Origin: Bog-756 sp037141235
GTDB taxonomy: Bacteria > Actinomycetota > Acidimicrobiia > Acidimicrobiales > RAAP-2
Reading direction: 5' to 3'
Assembly: GCA_037141235.1 (NCBI GenBank)
Contig: JBAXCY010000003.1
Span: 1-50,730 of the forward strand
DNA: 50,730 nucleotides
In this document: piece by piece, positions 34,777-43,280 of the stretch
Numbering within the stretch: position 1 is the stretch's first letter
Layout of the letters: each line of letters opens with the position of its first letter
Made by a program: the position numbers and the translations under genes
Notes under the pieces: generated by a model
Database searches by the model: none
Told to the model about the DNA's origin: nothing
The model's input: the letters and a program-made list of their open reading frames with translations, nothing else

Positions 34777-35561
34777 CCCACCAGTCGACTGCGAAACAAC
34801 TCGAGCACCTGATCGAGGGCCGCACGTGTGGGCGTGCCTGGACGATCGTCGAGGTCCTCGGTGAGGACCGAGTGGGCCGCCTTCCTGTGTCCGTGGGGGT
34901 TCCCGGGAGACGAGTCGAGCTCCACGCCTACAAAGCCGTCTCCCAGGAGGTCGCGCAAGGCGGCGAACCGCTCCGGAGGTGAGGCCTTGTCACCGGTAAA
35001 GCGAAGCCCGAGCACACACACCCCAGCGGCCACCCGCTCTCGCACCCGCTCGGCGTCGGCATCGCTGATCCCGAGCGCAGACCGGTGCGCCCCGTTGACG
35101 GGGAACGGCAACGACGGCTGACTCAGCACTGGGGCGACCACCACATCGTCGACCATCATGGCCAAGGCGAATCCACCGGTCAGGCACATCCCGACCGCCC
35201 CCACCCCAGGGCCACCGCAGCGTTCGTGCTCGGAGCGGGCCAGGGCCCGCAGCCAGGTGGTGATGGGGCTGGTCCTGCCTAGGGCCAGGATGGTGAACTC
35301 CTTGGACACGCATGCCTTGACCAGGGACTGGGCCATATAGGGCAGCGACGGATCCTTGCCGTCCTCCCCGAAGAGGTGGGGCATGACCGCCGTGCATCCG
35401 ATATCGGCCACCATCCGGGCGAAGCGGGCCACGTTGGGGGTGATGCCAGGAATTTCGCTCATGACAATCACGGCCGGCCCCGAGCCGATCCGGTAGACGG
35501 TGCGGGTCGACCCCTCAGAAGTGAAACTCGAGCGTTCGAAGTCGTCCAGGGCATCGGTCAT
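34773..35561 (-). CDS. Dienelactone hydrolase family protein
   Basis: The 262-residue alpha/beta-hydrolase has the nucleophile elbow GMCLTGGFAL with Cys as nucleophile, an early Glu (MSEIPGITP) and a late His (HSVLTED). These features distinguish dienelactone hydrolases, which open lactone rings in aromatic catabolism. It is encoded directly before the Asp-nucleophile hydrolase with an ATGA overlap, suggesting a two-hydrolase unit. A 90-bp pentamer array lies upstream. The substrate is unverified. Confidence 0.88.
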   Translation of the reverse strand: MTDALDDFERSSFTSEGSTRTVYRIGSGPAVIVMSEIPGITPNVARFARMVADIGCTAVMPHLFGEDGKDPSLPYMAQSLVKACVSKEFTILALGRTSPITTWLRALARSEHERCGGPGVGAVGMCLTGGFALAMMVDDVVVAPVLSQPSLPFPVNGAHRSALGISDADAERVRERVAAGVCVLGLRFTGDKASPPERFAALRDLLGDGFVGVELDSSPGNPHGHRKAAHSVLTEDLDDRPGTPTRAALDQVLELFRSRLVG

Positions 35562-35610
35562 GGGACGACGCTATCCCCGCCCACACTGTTCGTGCAGGGT
35601 GTGGCGTTCA

Positions 35611-35705
35611 GCCGAGTCGATCCGAGTCGAGCCGAGTCGATCCGAGCCGACCCGAGCCGACCCGAGCCGATCCGAGCCGACCCGAGTCGATCCGAGCCGA
35701 GCCGG
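35611..35705. repeat. Pentamer microsatellite, 18 NYCGA units
   Basis: From 35611 to 35700 the sequence is an unbroken series of 18 five-base units of form NYCGA (for example GCCGA, GTCGA, TCCGA, CCCGA), followed by GCCGG. It lies between the 3' end of the phosphodiesterase-fold gene and the start of the dienelactone hydrolase gene, both leftward. On the minus strand it reads TCGRN repeated. It may affect transcription or be a slippage tract; its function is unknown. Confidence 0.9.
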
Positions 35706-35711
35706 CCTCGG

Positions 35712-36644
35712 TCACGCCATCGCCACGGTGGCCACGACGGGTCGATGGTCAGACCCTGATGCCGCGGCCACCCAAGCATCGACGACCTGAACTACTGGCG
35801 TGGCCAGGATGTGGTCGAGCTGGCTGTGAGGGCGCTGTGAGGGCCACGTCCTTCCGATGACGACCCGCCGCCAACCAGAGAAGAACGACGAGGCTGGCGG
35901 TCCCCACATGTTCATGTCGCCGGCCAGGACGGCTGCCTGGTCGATAGGCGGGAGGAGGCGGGCCAGACGCCGGTAGTGGGTCGGGGACAGGTGGGTGATG
36001 TGGGACATGTGGGTCCCGTGGACGATCAGCGGGCGTCCACCAAGGTCGACGGTGAAGCGGACCACGGCTCGGCTGGCCGGATCACGTCGGAGTTTGCCCA
36101 AGGCGATCACCTGCGAATCGCGCCAGGCCACCCGGGACAGGACGGCCACACCCCATCGCCCGTGTTCGGCTATCTGATGGCGGCCGCCGGGCGGCACCTT
36201 CCAACGTTCGCCGTCCAACTGGAGGCCCTTGCGGACCTGACCGAAGGCGGGAGCCCAACGAGATGTATCGGTAGAAGTGGGCTCGTAGAGGCTGGCCCTA
36301 GCGAGGTGCGCTTCGGCCACCACTTGATAGCCGAGTTCCTTGGCGATGGCGGCCGCTGTGCTCGGGGTCCCATCGTCGGGGGTCCAGGACTCCTGCAATA
36401 CGAGGACGTCGGCATCGAGCGCCTCGCACTCACCGAGGACGTTGTAGGGACGACCCCAGCCGTCGACACCCATATGGACGTTGAAACTGGCGATACGCAA
36501 CGAGGTTGAGGGCGTGTCGGCCCGACGTTCACCCGGAGCCGCACCGGTAGAGCTCAACGGGTTCGCGGCGTCAGAGGGCGGCGGCTCGAGCCCGTAGCTC
36601 CGCCCTGAAGTCGGGGTGGGCGATTTCTGCCAAGGCGTTCGCAC
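35712..36644 (-). CDS. Endonuclease/exonuclease/phosphatase-family protein
   Basis: The core carries the EEP-fold residues: Asn and His in SFNVHMG, the metal Glu in LVLQESW, GTHMSHITH, GDMNMWG, LDHILATP and the final SDHRPVV. These enzymes cleave phosphoester bonds in nucleic acids, lipids or inositol phosphates; which class applies is not visible. There is no signal peptide. The GTG start at 36644 overlaps the end of the CoA-transferase by 74 bases, and the first 45 residues look variable, so a later start after 36573 is plausible. Confidence 0.85.
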   Translation of the reverse strand: MRTPWQKSPTPTSGRSYGLEPPPSDAANPLSSTGAAPGERRADTPSTSLRIASFNVHMGVDGWGRPYNVLGECEALDADVLVLQESWTPDDGTPSTAAAIAKELGYQVVAEAHLARASLYEPTSTDTSRWAPAFGQVRKGLQLDGERWKVPPGGRHQIAEHGRWGVAVLSRVAWRDSQVIALGKLRRDPASRAVVRFTVDLGGRPLIVHGTHMSHITHLSPTHYRRLARLLPPIDQAAVLAGDMNMWGPPASSFFSGWRRVVIGRTWPSQRPHSQLDHILATPVVQVVDAWVAAASGSDHRPVVATVAMA

Positions 36645-37863
36645 GTTCGCGGACCGTACACCCCGAGAGGTCGGCCGATCCGTATTCGGTGATGATGACT
36701 CCGGTGTGATGTCGAGGAGTCGACACGATCGAACCTTCGGGCAGTACCGGCACGATCCGCGACCGGACCTCGCCCTCGACGACGGCAGTCGAGTGCAGGC
36801 AGATCAACGACTGGTCGTCGAGTTCCATTCCTGCGCCGGCCACGAAGTCCTCGTGGCCGCCCACCCCCGAGATCTGGCGACCACCTATGTTGTCGGCCAC
36901 CACCTGACCGTAGAGATCGACACAGAGGGCCCCGTTGATGGAGACGAAGGCGTGGTTGCGCGAGATGACTGACGGGTCGTTCACGACCTGGACAGGCACG
37001 AAGGCCACGTCCTCGTTGCCATCGAGCCAGGCATAGAGCTCGGCGGATCCCAGGGCGAAGGTGGTAATCGACACCCCGTTGAACAGGTGCTTGGCATCGT
37101 TGGTGATCTTGCCGGCCTGATGGAGCAGCATGATCCCGTCGGTGAACATTTCCGAGTGGATGCCGTAACCGCCGCCCCTACCCTCGGCCAGCTTGGTGGC
37201 CACGATGTTCGGTACGGCACCGATTCCGATCTGAAGCGTGACGCCGTCGGTAATGAAGGACTGGGCCAACTCGGCGATGGCCATATCTACCTCGTCGATG
37301 GGACCGGCGGGAAGGGTGAACGGGGTGGCGTCAGTCTCGATCAGCACATCTACGATGTCCAGCGGAATGGTGTTGGTGAAATCGGGGGGCAGCGAGTGCG
37401 TACGAGGCAGGTTCGCGTTGACCTCCACCACCAGGAGTCGGTCGGGGTCCTGTCCGGCTAGGACCAACTCGTCGTAGGTGGCACCTAGGTGGAGGGAGAG
37501 GTTGATCATGCCGTTCTCAGGAGGCGCGGCCAGGACGGTCATGACCCGCGGGTTATAGCGGCGGAGAATGGGCGCGAACTGGCGGAACCCACCAGGCACC
37601 AGTTCGATGTTGGCCCCGGTCGCATCGAGGAGCCGCTCGGCCGGTCCGAAGAACCCGCACCGGTAGTTGACGTTGGGGTGGGTGAACACCGGGTAGTAGT
37701 TGAGCAGCAGTGCACCGCCGAACGTCAGGTGCTCCCAGTCGTTCCGGCCGCCGAGTGCGGTCAAGAACGCGTCCGGGTTGGCCGGCCCCAGGCCGAAGCC
37801 GACCGCATCGGTGGTGCTGATCAGCCCAGCGGCCTCTTCGGGGGTGCACATCCTCGGTGTCAT
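36571..37863 (-). CDS. Acetyl-CoA hydrolase/4-hydroxybutyrate CoA-transferase family protein
   Basis: The 430-residue protein resembles the two-domain class I CoA-transferases. GPANPDAFLTAL lies near the N-terminus, IGIGAVPNIVATKLAEG in the middle, GIHSEMFTDGIM carrying the likely catalytic Glu region, and GVGGHEDFVAGA and VIITEYGSADLSGCT towards the end. These enzymes move CoA between short-chain or hydroxy acids. It is divergent from the F420-type oxidoreductase with 124 bp between starts, which contain a GGCAAC-ATCT-GTTGCC inverted repeat. Confidence 0.88.
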   Translation of the reverse strand: MTPRMCTPEEAAGLISTTDAVGFGLGPANPDAFLTALGGRNDWEHLTFGGALLLNYYPVFTHPNVNYRCGFFGPAERLLDATGANIELVPGGFRQFAPILRRYNPRVMTVLAAPPENGMINLSLHLGATYDELVLAGQDPDRLLVVEVNANLPRTHSLPPDFTNTIPLDIVDVLIETDATPFTLPAGPIDEVDMAIAELAQSFITDGVTLQIGIGAVPNIVATKLAEGRGGGYGIHSEMFTDGIMLLHQAGKITNDAKHLFNGVSITTFALGSAELYAWLDGNEDVAFVPVQVVNDPSVISRNHAFVSINGALCVDLYGQVVADNIGGRQISGVGGHEDFVAGAGMELDDQSLICLHSTAVVEGEVRSRIVPVLPEGSIVSTPRHHTGVIITEYGSADLSGCTVRERANALAEIAHPDFRAELRARAAAL

Positions 37864-37905
37864 GGCTTCAGTTTGCCAGCAGACACCCGGGTGCAGAGGG
37901 CACTA

Positions 37906-37921
37906 GGCAACATCTGTTGCC
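37906..37921. promoter_or_regulatory. Inverted repeat in a divergent promoter
   Basis: GGCAAC-ATCT-GTTGCC has perfect 6-bp arms; CTACG-GAT-CGTAG (37924-37936) follows three bases later. Both lie between the divergent CoA-transferase and oxidoreductase genes, a suitable place for a shared operator. No regulator gene is adjacent. Confidence 0.5.
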
Positions 37922-37987
37922 GTCTACGGATCGTAGGGAGCACCGGTGGTGACGCCACCACCCCTCGGCGGGTGGGAGCATGACAGC

Positions 37988-39022
37988 GTGAAGTTCGATA
38001 CGCAGCTAGCCGGTCTCGAGGACGCTCCTTCCCACGCACGTCGCCTGGAGGCGATCGGAGTGGATGGTGCCTTCACCTTCGAAGGGCCCCACGATGTGTT
38101 TACCCCGCTGATCCTGGCGGCCACAGCGTCGACCTCGCTGGAGTTGGCCACCAACGTGGCCATCGCCTTCCCCCGCAACCCGGTGCAACTGGCCCATCAG
38201 GCCTGGGACCTCCAGTTCCTGTCGCAAGGACGGTTCACTCTGGGTCTGGGCAGCCAAGTCCGGGCCCAGGTCGAAAAGCGGTACGGAGCCGAGTTCGATC
38301 GCCCGATCGCGCGGATGCGGGCGATGGTGGGTGCACTCCGGGCCATCTTCGCCAGTTGGGAGACCGGCGACCGCTTGGACTTCCGATCCGAGTTCACCTC
38401 GCATACCTTGATGCCACCGCTCTTCAACCCGGGGCCGCACCCCCACGGTCTGCCACCCATCGCCCTCGGTGGGCTCGGGCCCCAGATGGTGTCCCTAGCC
38501 GCCGAGGTGGCCGACGGGCTCTTGGTGATGCCGTTCAACACGGCTACCCACTTCCGGACCCGGACCCTGCCGGCGGTGGAGGAAGGACTGGCCAAGGCGG
38601 GGCGGACCCGATCGGACCTCACCGTCACCGGAGAGGTGATCGTGTGCTGTGGACGAGACGAAGCCGAGCTCGACATGGCCCGACTGGCCGGCCGGTGGCT
38701 GCTCTCCTTTTACGCCTCGACCCCGGCCTACCGCCCAGTGCTCGAAGCGGAAGGATGGGAAGAGCTCCAGCCCGAGCTCAACGCCCTGACAAAATCGGGT
38801 CGGTGGGACGAGATGCCCTCGCGCATCGACGACACCATGCTGGCCACATTGGCGGCGGTGGGGTCACCGTCCGAAGTGGCCGCCAACATCGTTGACCGCT
38901 TCGGCGGCCAAGTGGATCGGGTCGGTTTCTACACGCCGTACTTGGTGGCCGACGACACCCTGGGTGAGCTGGTGGACCAGCTCCGTCATGCCGACAGACC
39001 CGCCACAGAGGAGAAGCCATGA
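37988..39022 (+). CDS. LLM-class F420-dependent oxidoreductase, TIGR03617-like
   Basis: The 344-residue luciferase-like protein starts VKFDTQLAGLEDAPSHARRLEAIGVDGAF and contains FPRNPVQLAHQAWDLQFLSQGRFTLGLG and ALGGLGPQMVSLAAEVADGLLVMPF. This layout matches the MSMEG_2256-type F420-dependent family. Such enzymes use reduced F420 as cofactor. GTG 37988 has GGGAG nine bases before it. Its stop overlaps the next hydrolase gene by four bases, indicating coupled translation. The substrate is unknown. Confidence 0.85.
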   Translation: MKFDTQLAGLEDAPSHARRLEAIGVDGAFTFEGPHDVFTPLILAATASTSLELATNVAIAFPRNPVQLAHQAWDLQFLSQGRFTLGLGSQVRAQVEKRYGAEFDRPIARMRAMVGALRAIFASWETGDRLDFRSEFTSHTLMPPLFNPGPHPHGLPPIALGGLGPQMVSLAAEVADGLLVMPFNTATHFRTRTLPAVEEGLAKAGRTRSDLTVTGEVIVCCGRDEAELDMARLAGRWLLSFYASTPAYRPVLEAEGWEELQPELNALTKSGRWDEMPSRIDDTMLATLAAVGSPSEVAANIVDRFGGQVDRVGFYTPYLVADDTLGELVDQLRHADRPATEEKP

Positions 39023-39939
39023 GCGACCAACCAGCACCCCACTACGACGAGTTCTCGCTGTTCCACGAAAACGCCGGTGAAGTGGGAATCCCTCTCCACG
39101 CTCCGCCGGTGGTGGAGCGCGCCTTCGTCCAGGTGACCGCCGGCCGGCAGGTGAGCGCCCTGGTCTGGGGGCAGTCAGTGCCTGAACTGGTATTCCTCCA
39201 CGGTGGCGGGCAGAACGCCCACACCTGGGACACCGTGGCTCTGGCCCTGGATCGACCGCTACTGGCCATCGACCTTCCTGGCCACGGCCACTCGGACTGG
39301 CCCGAGGACTCGCCGTGGTTGCATCCAGGAGACATGGCCGACGACGTGGCCGAGGTCATCGACCAGCTGGCCCCCGAGGCCGGTGTGGTCGTCGGGATGT
39401 CCCTCGGGGGCGCCACGGCTATCGCCCTGGCCGAACGCCACCCCCGTCTGGTGCGCAAGCTGCTGCTGGTCGACATCACGCCGGGCGTCAACAGCGATAA
39501 GACCTCGGATATCGCCGCCTTCCTGTCCGGACCCGAGACCTTTGCGTCGTTCGACGAGATCCTAGAGCGCACCATCCAGTTCAATCCGACCCGGTCGGAG
39601 TCGTCGCTGCGTCGGGGAGTCCTGCACAACACGGTCCAGCGTGCCGATGGCACCTGGACATGGCGCCATCAGTTGGGGCGCCCCCCGGTCGATACCGGCC
39701 TCCACGTCGAGCGAGTGGACTTCCTCTCCCAGTGGGACGCACTGGCGGCCATCGCCGTCCCGGTGCTCTTGGTGCGAGGCAGCCGATCCCCAGTGGTGGA
39801 CGACGACGACGTGGCCGAGTTCCGCCGCCGCCGCCCGGACGACTCGGTGGTGGTGGTCGAAGACGCCGGACACAGCATCCAGGGTGATCAGCCGCTCGAG
39901 TTAGCTCGGATCATCGAGGAGTTCTCCACGGAGGACTGA
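39019..39939 (+). CDS. Alpha/beta-hydrolase with Ser nucleophile
   Basis: The 306-residue protein has VFLHGGGQNAHTWDTV, the nucleophile elbow GMSLGGATA with Ser, a probable acid in VRGSRSPVVDDDD, and the catalytic His in DAGHSIQGDQP. The fold is that of esterases, carboxylesterases and C-C bond hydrolases. The ATG lies within the stop of the F420-type enzyme, suggesting that the two act in the same pathway. The substrate cannot be deduced. Confidence 0.88.
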   Translation: MSDQPAPHYDEFSLFHENAGEVGIPLHAPPVVERAFVQVTAGRQVSALVWGQSVPELVFLHGGGQNAHTWDTVALALDRPLLAIDLPGHGHSDWPEDSPWLHPGDMADDVAEVIDQLAPEAGVVVGMSLGGATAIALAERHPRLVRKLLLVDITPGVNSDKTSDIAAFLSGPETFASFDEILERTIQFNPTRSESSLRRGVLHNTVQRADGTWTWRHQLGRPPVDTGLHVERVDFLSQWDALAAIAVPVLLVRGSRSPVVDDDDVAEFRRRRPDDSVVVVEDAGHSIQGDQPLELARIIEEFSTED

Positions 39940-39991
39940 GATTGTTGCGGTGGATCCCCCCCCCGGTGAATTCATACCGGGCATCCCTGAT

Positions 39992-40031
39992 GTTCGCACC
40001 TAGTTAATCTCCCGTTCATCTTTCGTTCAAC
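39992..40031 (+). promoter_or_regulatory. PHO box of four 11-bp direct repeats before pstS
   Basis: GTTCGCA (39992), GTTAATC (40003), GTTCATC (40014) and GTTCAAC (40025) begin exactly 11 bases apart; a degenerate fifth unit starts at 40036. This is the actinobacterial PhoP-type arrangement (direct repeats of GTTCACC at 11-bp spacing). It lies 93 bp before the pstS start and is the likely binding site of the response regulator encoded at 44171. Confidence 0.88.
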
Positions 40032-40124
40032 TCATGTGGTTACCGTCCTAATCACGTGACGAGGTGGCTCCCTAGGAGCCCTCGCACGGTGCGGATACTT
40101 TCGACCACGGAGGACAGGGCAGCG

Positions 40125-41309
40125 ATGACCGATTCGATCACCACGACCACCACGCGGACTCGCCGGACGGCGGCACTCGCCGCCCTCGGGCTGACAGCAG
40201 CAGCACTGTTGAGTGCCTGCAGTTCATCGTCCGCTCCGGCTACTACGACCACCACGGTCCCCGGTGGGGTGCTGAGCACGGGCAATGCCGCGTACCTCGC
40301 CGCTGACCTGAAGGCGCCCGCCGGCACCTTGAACGCATCGGGCTCGACCTTCGTGCAGCCGTTCTTCTCCACCGCCTTCTACACCTACACCGGCAAGAAC
40401 CAGGGCCTGCAGGTCAACTACCAGGGGGTAGGCAGCGGCTCGGGCATTACTGCCTTCGAGGCCGGAACCGTGGCCTTTGCCGCATCGGACGTACCCATGG
40501 GCACTGCCGATCTGGCCAAGGTGCCAGCCGCATCTGGGCCGGTCGTGCAGATCCCGGACATCCTCGGTGGGGTGGCTGTGGCCTACAACCTTCCCGGAGT
40601 GACAAAGCGGGTCAAGCTGGATGGACCCACGTTGGCCGGGATCTTTGACGGGTCCATCACCATGTGGAACGCATCGCAGATCACCGCTCTCAACCCCGGT
40701 GTCACCCTCCCGGCCCAGACCATCGTGCCCCAGGTCCGTGCCGACAGCTCGGGAACCACCTACATCTTCACCGACTACCTGAAGGCCGCCAATCCGACGG
40801 CCTGGGCCCTCGGCACGTCGAAGACGGTGGCCTGGCCTGCTGCTGCAGTGCAGTCGCCCAAGAACTCGGGTGTGGCCGCGTCGATCCAGTCGACCCCGTA
40901 CTCGATCGGCTACATCGAGTTGTCCTACGCCATCAAGAACAAGTTCTCGTACGCTGCAGTCAAGAACGCGGCGGGCAGCTTCGTGGTCCCCTCCCTCTCC
41001 ACGGTGGCCGCCGATGCCAACCAGAAGACCACGGTGAGCGCCACGGACTTCTCCATCGTCAACCAGGCCGGAGCCACCAGCTACCCGATCTCGGGCTACA
41101 GCTGGGCCATCTTCCTGCAGAAGCAGGCCGACGCCACGACCGGTGCTCAGGTAGTGAAGGTCTTGGACTGGACCACACACACCGGCGGCGGCCAGGACCT
41201 GGCTGCCAGCCTCGGCTACGTGGCCCTGCCTCCGGCTGTGCAGAACCAGAACCGTACCCAGTTGCTCACCGTCACCGGCCCGACCGGTCAGATTCTCCTG
41301 ACCAAGTAA
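40125..41309 (+). CDS. pstS: Phosphate ABC transporter substrate-binding lipoprotein PstS
   Basis: PstS captures phosphate outside the membrane and passes it to PstCA. The 394-residue precursor has a basic N-terminus, a hydrophobic signal (residues 16-29) and a lipobox LSAC with Cys32, so it should be lipid-anchored. The mature protein contains ASGSTFVQPFF, GSGSGITAF and FAASDVPM, and RADSSGTTYIF, the phosphate-binding segments of this family. ATG 40125 has GGAGGA about ten bases upstream and a PHO box further up; the frame to 40056 is not favoured. Confidence 0.96.
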   Translation: MTDSITTTTTRTRRTAALAALGLTAAALLSACSSSSAPATTTTTVPGGVLSTGNAAYLAADLKAPAGTLNASGSTFVQPFFSTAFYTYTGKNQGLQVNYQGVGSGSGITAFEAGTVAFAASDVPMGTADLAKVPAASGPVVQIPDILGGVAVAYNLPGVTKRVKLDGPTLAGIFDGSITMWNASQITALNPGVTLPAQTIVPQVRADSSGTTYIFTDYLKAANPTAWALGTSKTVAWPAAAVQSPKNSGVAASIQSTPYSIGYIELSYAIKNKFSYAAVKNAAGSFVVPSLSTVAADANQKTTVSATDFSIVNQAGATSYPISGYSWAIFLQKQADATTGAQVVKVLDWTTHTGGGQDLAASLGYVALPPAVQNQNRTQLLTVTGPTGQILLTK

Positions 41310-41320
41310 TCGACTCCAAG

Positions 41321-41358
41321 TGAACCGGTGACCGAGAGCGTGGATCTGAACCGGTGAC
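41321..41358 (+). repeat. Direct repeat in the pstS-pstC gap
   Basis: TGAACCGGTGAC occurs at 41321-41332 and again at 41347-41358. It lies in the 70-bp gap between pstS and pstC. It may be incidental or affect the lower expression of pstCAB relative to pstS. Confidence 0.6.
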
Positions 41359-41379
41359 GAACGACGGGATGGTGGGGCG

Positions 41380-42363
41380 ATGACGATGGTCGATGCGCCC
41401 GCACCGGCACCTCCTGTCCTTCCGGTGACCCGCCAAGGTAGGCGAATGTCCCTGCCCGACAACGGGTATCGCACGATGTTGGCGGTTGCTGCCGTCATCG
41501 TGGGGGCCCTGGCGGTCTGGCTGGTCGTCGCCATCGTCATCCAGGCCCACCCGGCCTTCGTGACGCTGGGCTACTCATGGATCCTCCAAAAGACGTGGGA
41601 TCCGTCGCACGGCAAGTACGGGCTCCTTCCCTTTATTCTCGGAACTCTCGAGTCCACAGCCATCGCCGTGGTGCTGGCTGTGCCGATCGGGCTGGGCACG
41701 GCCCTAGCTCTGGCCTATCTGGTGCCCCATCGGATCCGGCCTGTGCTGTCCACGGCAGTCGAACTCCTGGCTGCGGTGCCCAGTGTCGTCTATGGGCTGT
41801 GGGGTCTGGTCGTGCTGGCTCCGCTGTTCCGGACCACCGTGGAGCCGTTCCTGACCGCCGTGCTGGGGTGGACGGGGCTGTTCAACGGCCCCAACGGCGG
41901 GGTGGGCCTGCTGCTGGCCGGGGTCATCTTGTTCGTCATGATCCTCCCCACCATGGTGGCCATCTCCCGGGACGTCCTGGCCGTGGTGCCCAACGAGCAG
42001 TTGGAGGGGGCTATGGCGCTGGGGGCCACCCGCTGGCAGGTACTGCACAAAGTGGTAGTGCCCGGAGCGCGGACCGGCATCCTCGGTGCGTTCACCCTGG
42101 CCACGGGCCGCGCCCTCGGTGAGACGGTGGCCGTCGCCATGGTGATTGGAAACTCTCCATACATCGCCCACTCGCTCAAGTCCCCGGCAGCCACGCTCCC
42201 CTCGCTGATCGTCAACAACTTCGGCGAGTCCAGCGGTACCGAACTCGCCGCCCTGTTCGGCGCCGGGCTGGTCCTCCTGATCATCGGGATCTCGGTCAAT
42301 TCGCTCGCCCGGTGGCTGGTGTGGTCCACCTCGGGTGGGAACTCGCAGGCAGGTCCCCGATGA
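41380..42363 (+). CDS. pstC: Phosphate ABC transporter permease PstC
   Basis: This 327-residue permease has about six transmembrane helices, beginning with the long N-terminal helix AVAAVIVGALAVWLVVAIVI. The segment typical of ABC permease coupling helices is EGAMALGATRWQVLHKVVVPGARTGILGAF. It also carries PSVVYGLWG, as PstC proteins do. Its stop overlaps the pstA start (ATGA). It forms the membrane channel with PstA. Confidence 0.95.
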   Translation: MTMVDAPAPAPPVLPVTRQGRRMSLPDNGYRTMLAVAAVIVGALAVWLVVAIVIQAHPAFVTLGYSWILQKTWDPSHGKYGLLPFILGTLESTAIAVVLAVPIGLGTALALAYLVPHRIRPVLSTAVELLAAVPSVVYGLWGLVVLAPLFRTTVEPFLTAVLGWTGLFNGPNGGVGLLLAGVILFVMILPTMVAISRDVLAVVPNEQLEGAMALGATRWQVLHKVVVPGARTGILGAFTLATGRALGETVAVAMVIGNSPYIAHSLKSPAATLPSLIVNNFGESSGTELAALFGAGLVLLIIGISVNSLARWLVWSTSGGNSQAGPR

Positions 42364-43280
42364 CCATCTTGGAGCTTCCCGTCGAACAGCCGGTCGATGC
42401 CACGATGGAACGGCGCAGGGCCATCCAGGTGGCCGCATCGTCCAGTCTCCGCCGGCGCAAGCTCAGCTCGGGCATCGCCCTCGGTGTCTGCTGGGCCTTT
42501 CTCGGCATTGCCATCATCCCGCTGATTGCCGTCTTGATCTATGTCACGGCCAAGGGGCTGCCGGCATGGAGCGTCGACTTCTTCACTCAGTCGACGACCC
42601 CCGAAGGGATCCCTGGCGGAGGTGTGTGGAACGCCATCGTCGGAACAGTCGAAATCACCCTGATCGCCGTGGCCGCCACGGTGCCGCTCGGCCTGATGTG
42701 CGGACTGTTCCTGGCTGAGTCGAACGGATGGATCGCCGCCACGCTGCGCTTCACTGCAGATGTGATGACCGGTGTCCCTTCCATCACCGTGGGAATCTTC
42801 GGCTACATCGCCATCGTCAAGAACTTCGGGGGCTACAGCGGACTAGCTGGCGCGTTCGCCATCGGATTCATCATGTTGCCGGTCATCACTCGGGCTGGAG
42901 AGACCGCCATCCGGGGCGTGCCGCAGTCATTGAACGAAGCGGCCCTGGCGCTCGGGGCCCGCCGGGCGACGATCGCACGTCGGGTAGTGGTACCCACGGC
43001 ACTACCGGGAATCATCACCGGGGTCCTGCTGGCTGTGGCTCGGGGCTTAGGGGAGACTGCTCCGCTGCTGTTGACGATCTTCGGCAACCAGTACCTCCAG
43101 TGGAATCCGACCAAGCCGATGGAGGCTCTGCCCATCCTGATCTACAACGACAGCAGCCAGCCCTACGCCGATCTGGTCCAGGTGGCCTGGGGTGCGGCGC
43201 TGCTGTTGATGGTGGTCGTCCTCATCTTGAGTATCGGCAGCCGCCTGTTCGCGGCAAGACTGCAGAAGGAGCGTCGATGA
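42360..43280 (+). CDS. pstA: Phosphate ABC transporter permease PstA
   Basis: The 306-residue permease starts at an ATG that overlaps the pstC stop. It has about six membrane helices, PSITVGIFGYIAI, and the coupling loop EAALALGARRATIARRVVVPTALPGIITG. A GETAPLLLTIFGNQY segment near the end is typical of PstA. The stop overlaps pstB. Start-to-stop coupling along pstCAB keeps subunit amounts balanced, which is an inference. Confidence 0.95.
   Translation: MTILELPVEQPVDATMERRRAIQVAASSSLRRRKLSSGIALGVCWAFLGIAIIPLIAVLIYVTAKGLPAWSVDFFTQSTTPEGIPGGGVWNAIVGTVEITLIAVAATVPLGLMCGLFLAESNGWIAATLRFTADVMTGVPSITVGIFGYIAIVKNFGGYSGLAGAFAIGFIMLPVITRAGETAIRGVPQSLNEAALALGARRATIARRVVVPTALPGIITGVLLAVARGLGETAPLLLTIFGNQYLQWNPTKPMEALPILIYNDSSQPYADLVQVAWGAALLLMVVVLILSIGSRLFAARLQKERR

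Noticed and set aside
35558..35779. Open frame on the minus strand through the pentamer array
   Set aside because: It is a by-product of the repeat and has no start signal or family likeness.
42728..43276. Open frame running into pstB through pstA
   Set aside because: It is an alternate-frame shadow of pstA; pstB starts at the overlapping ATG 43277.
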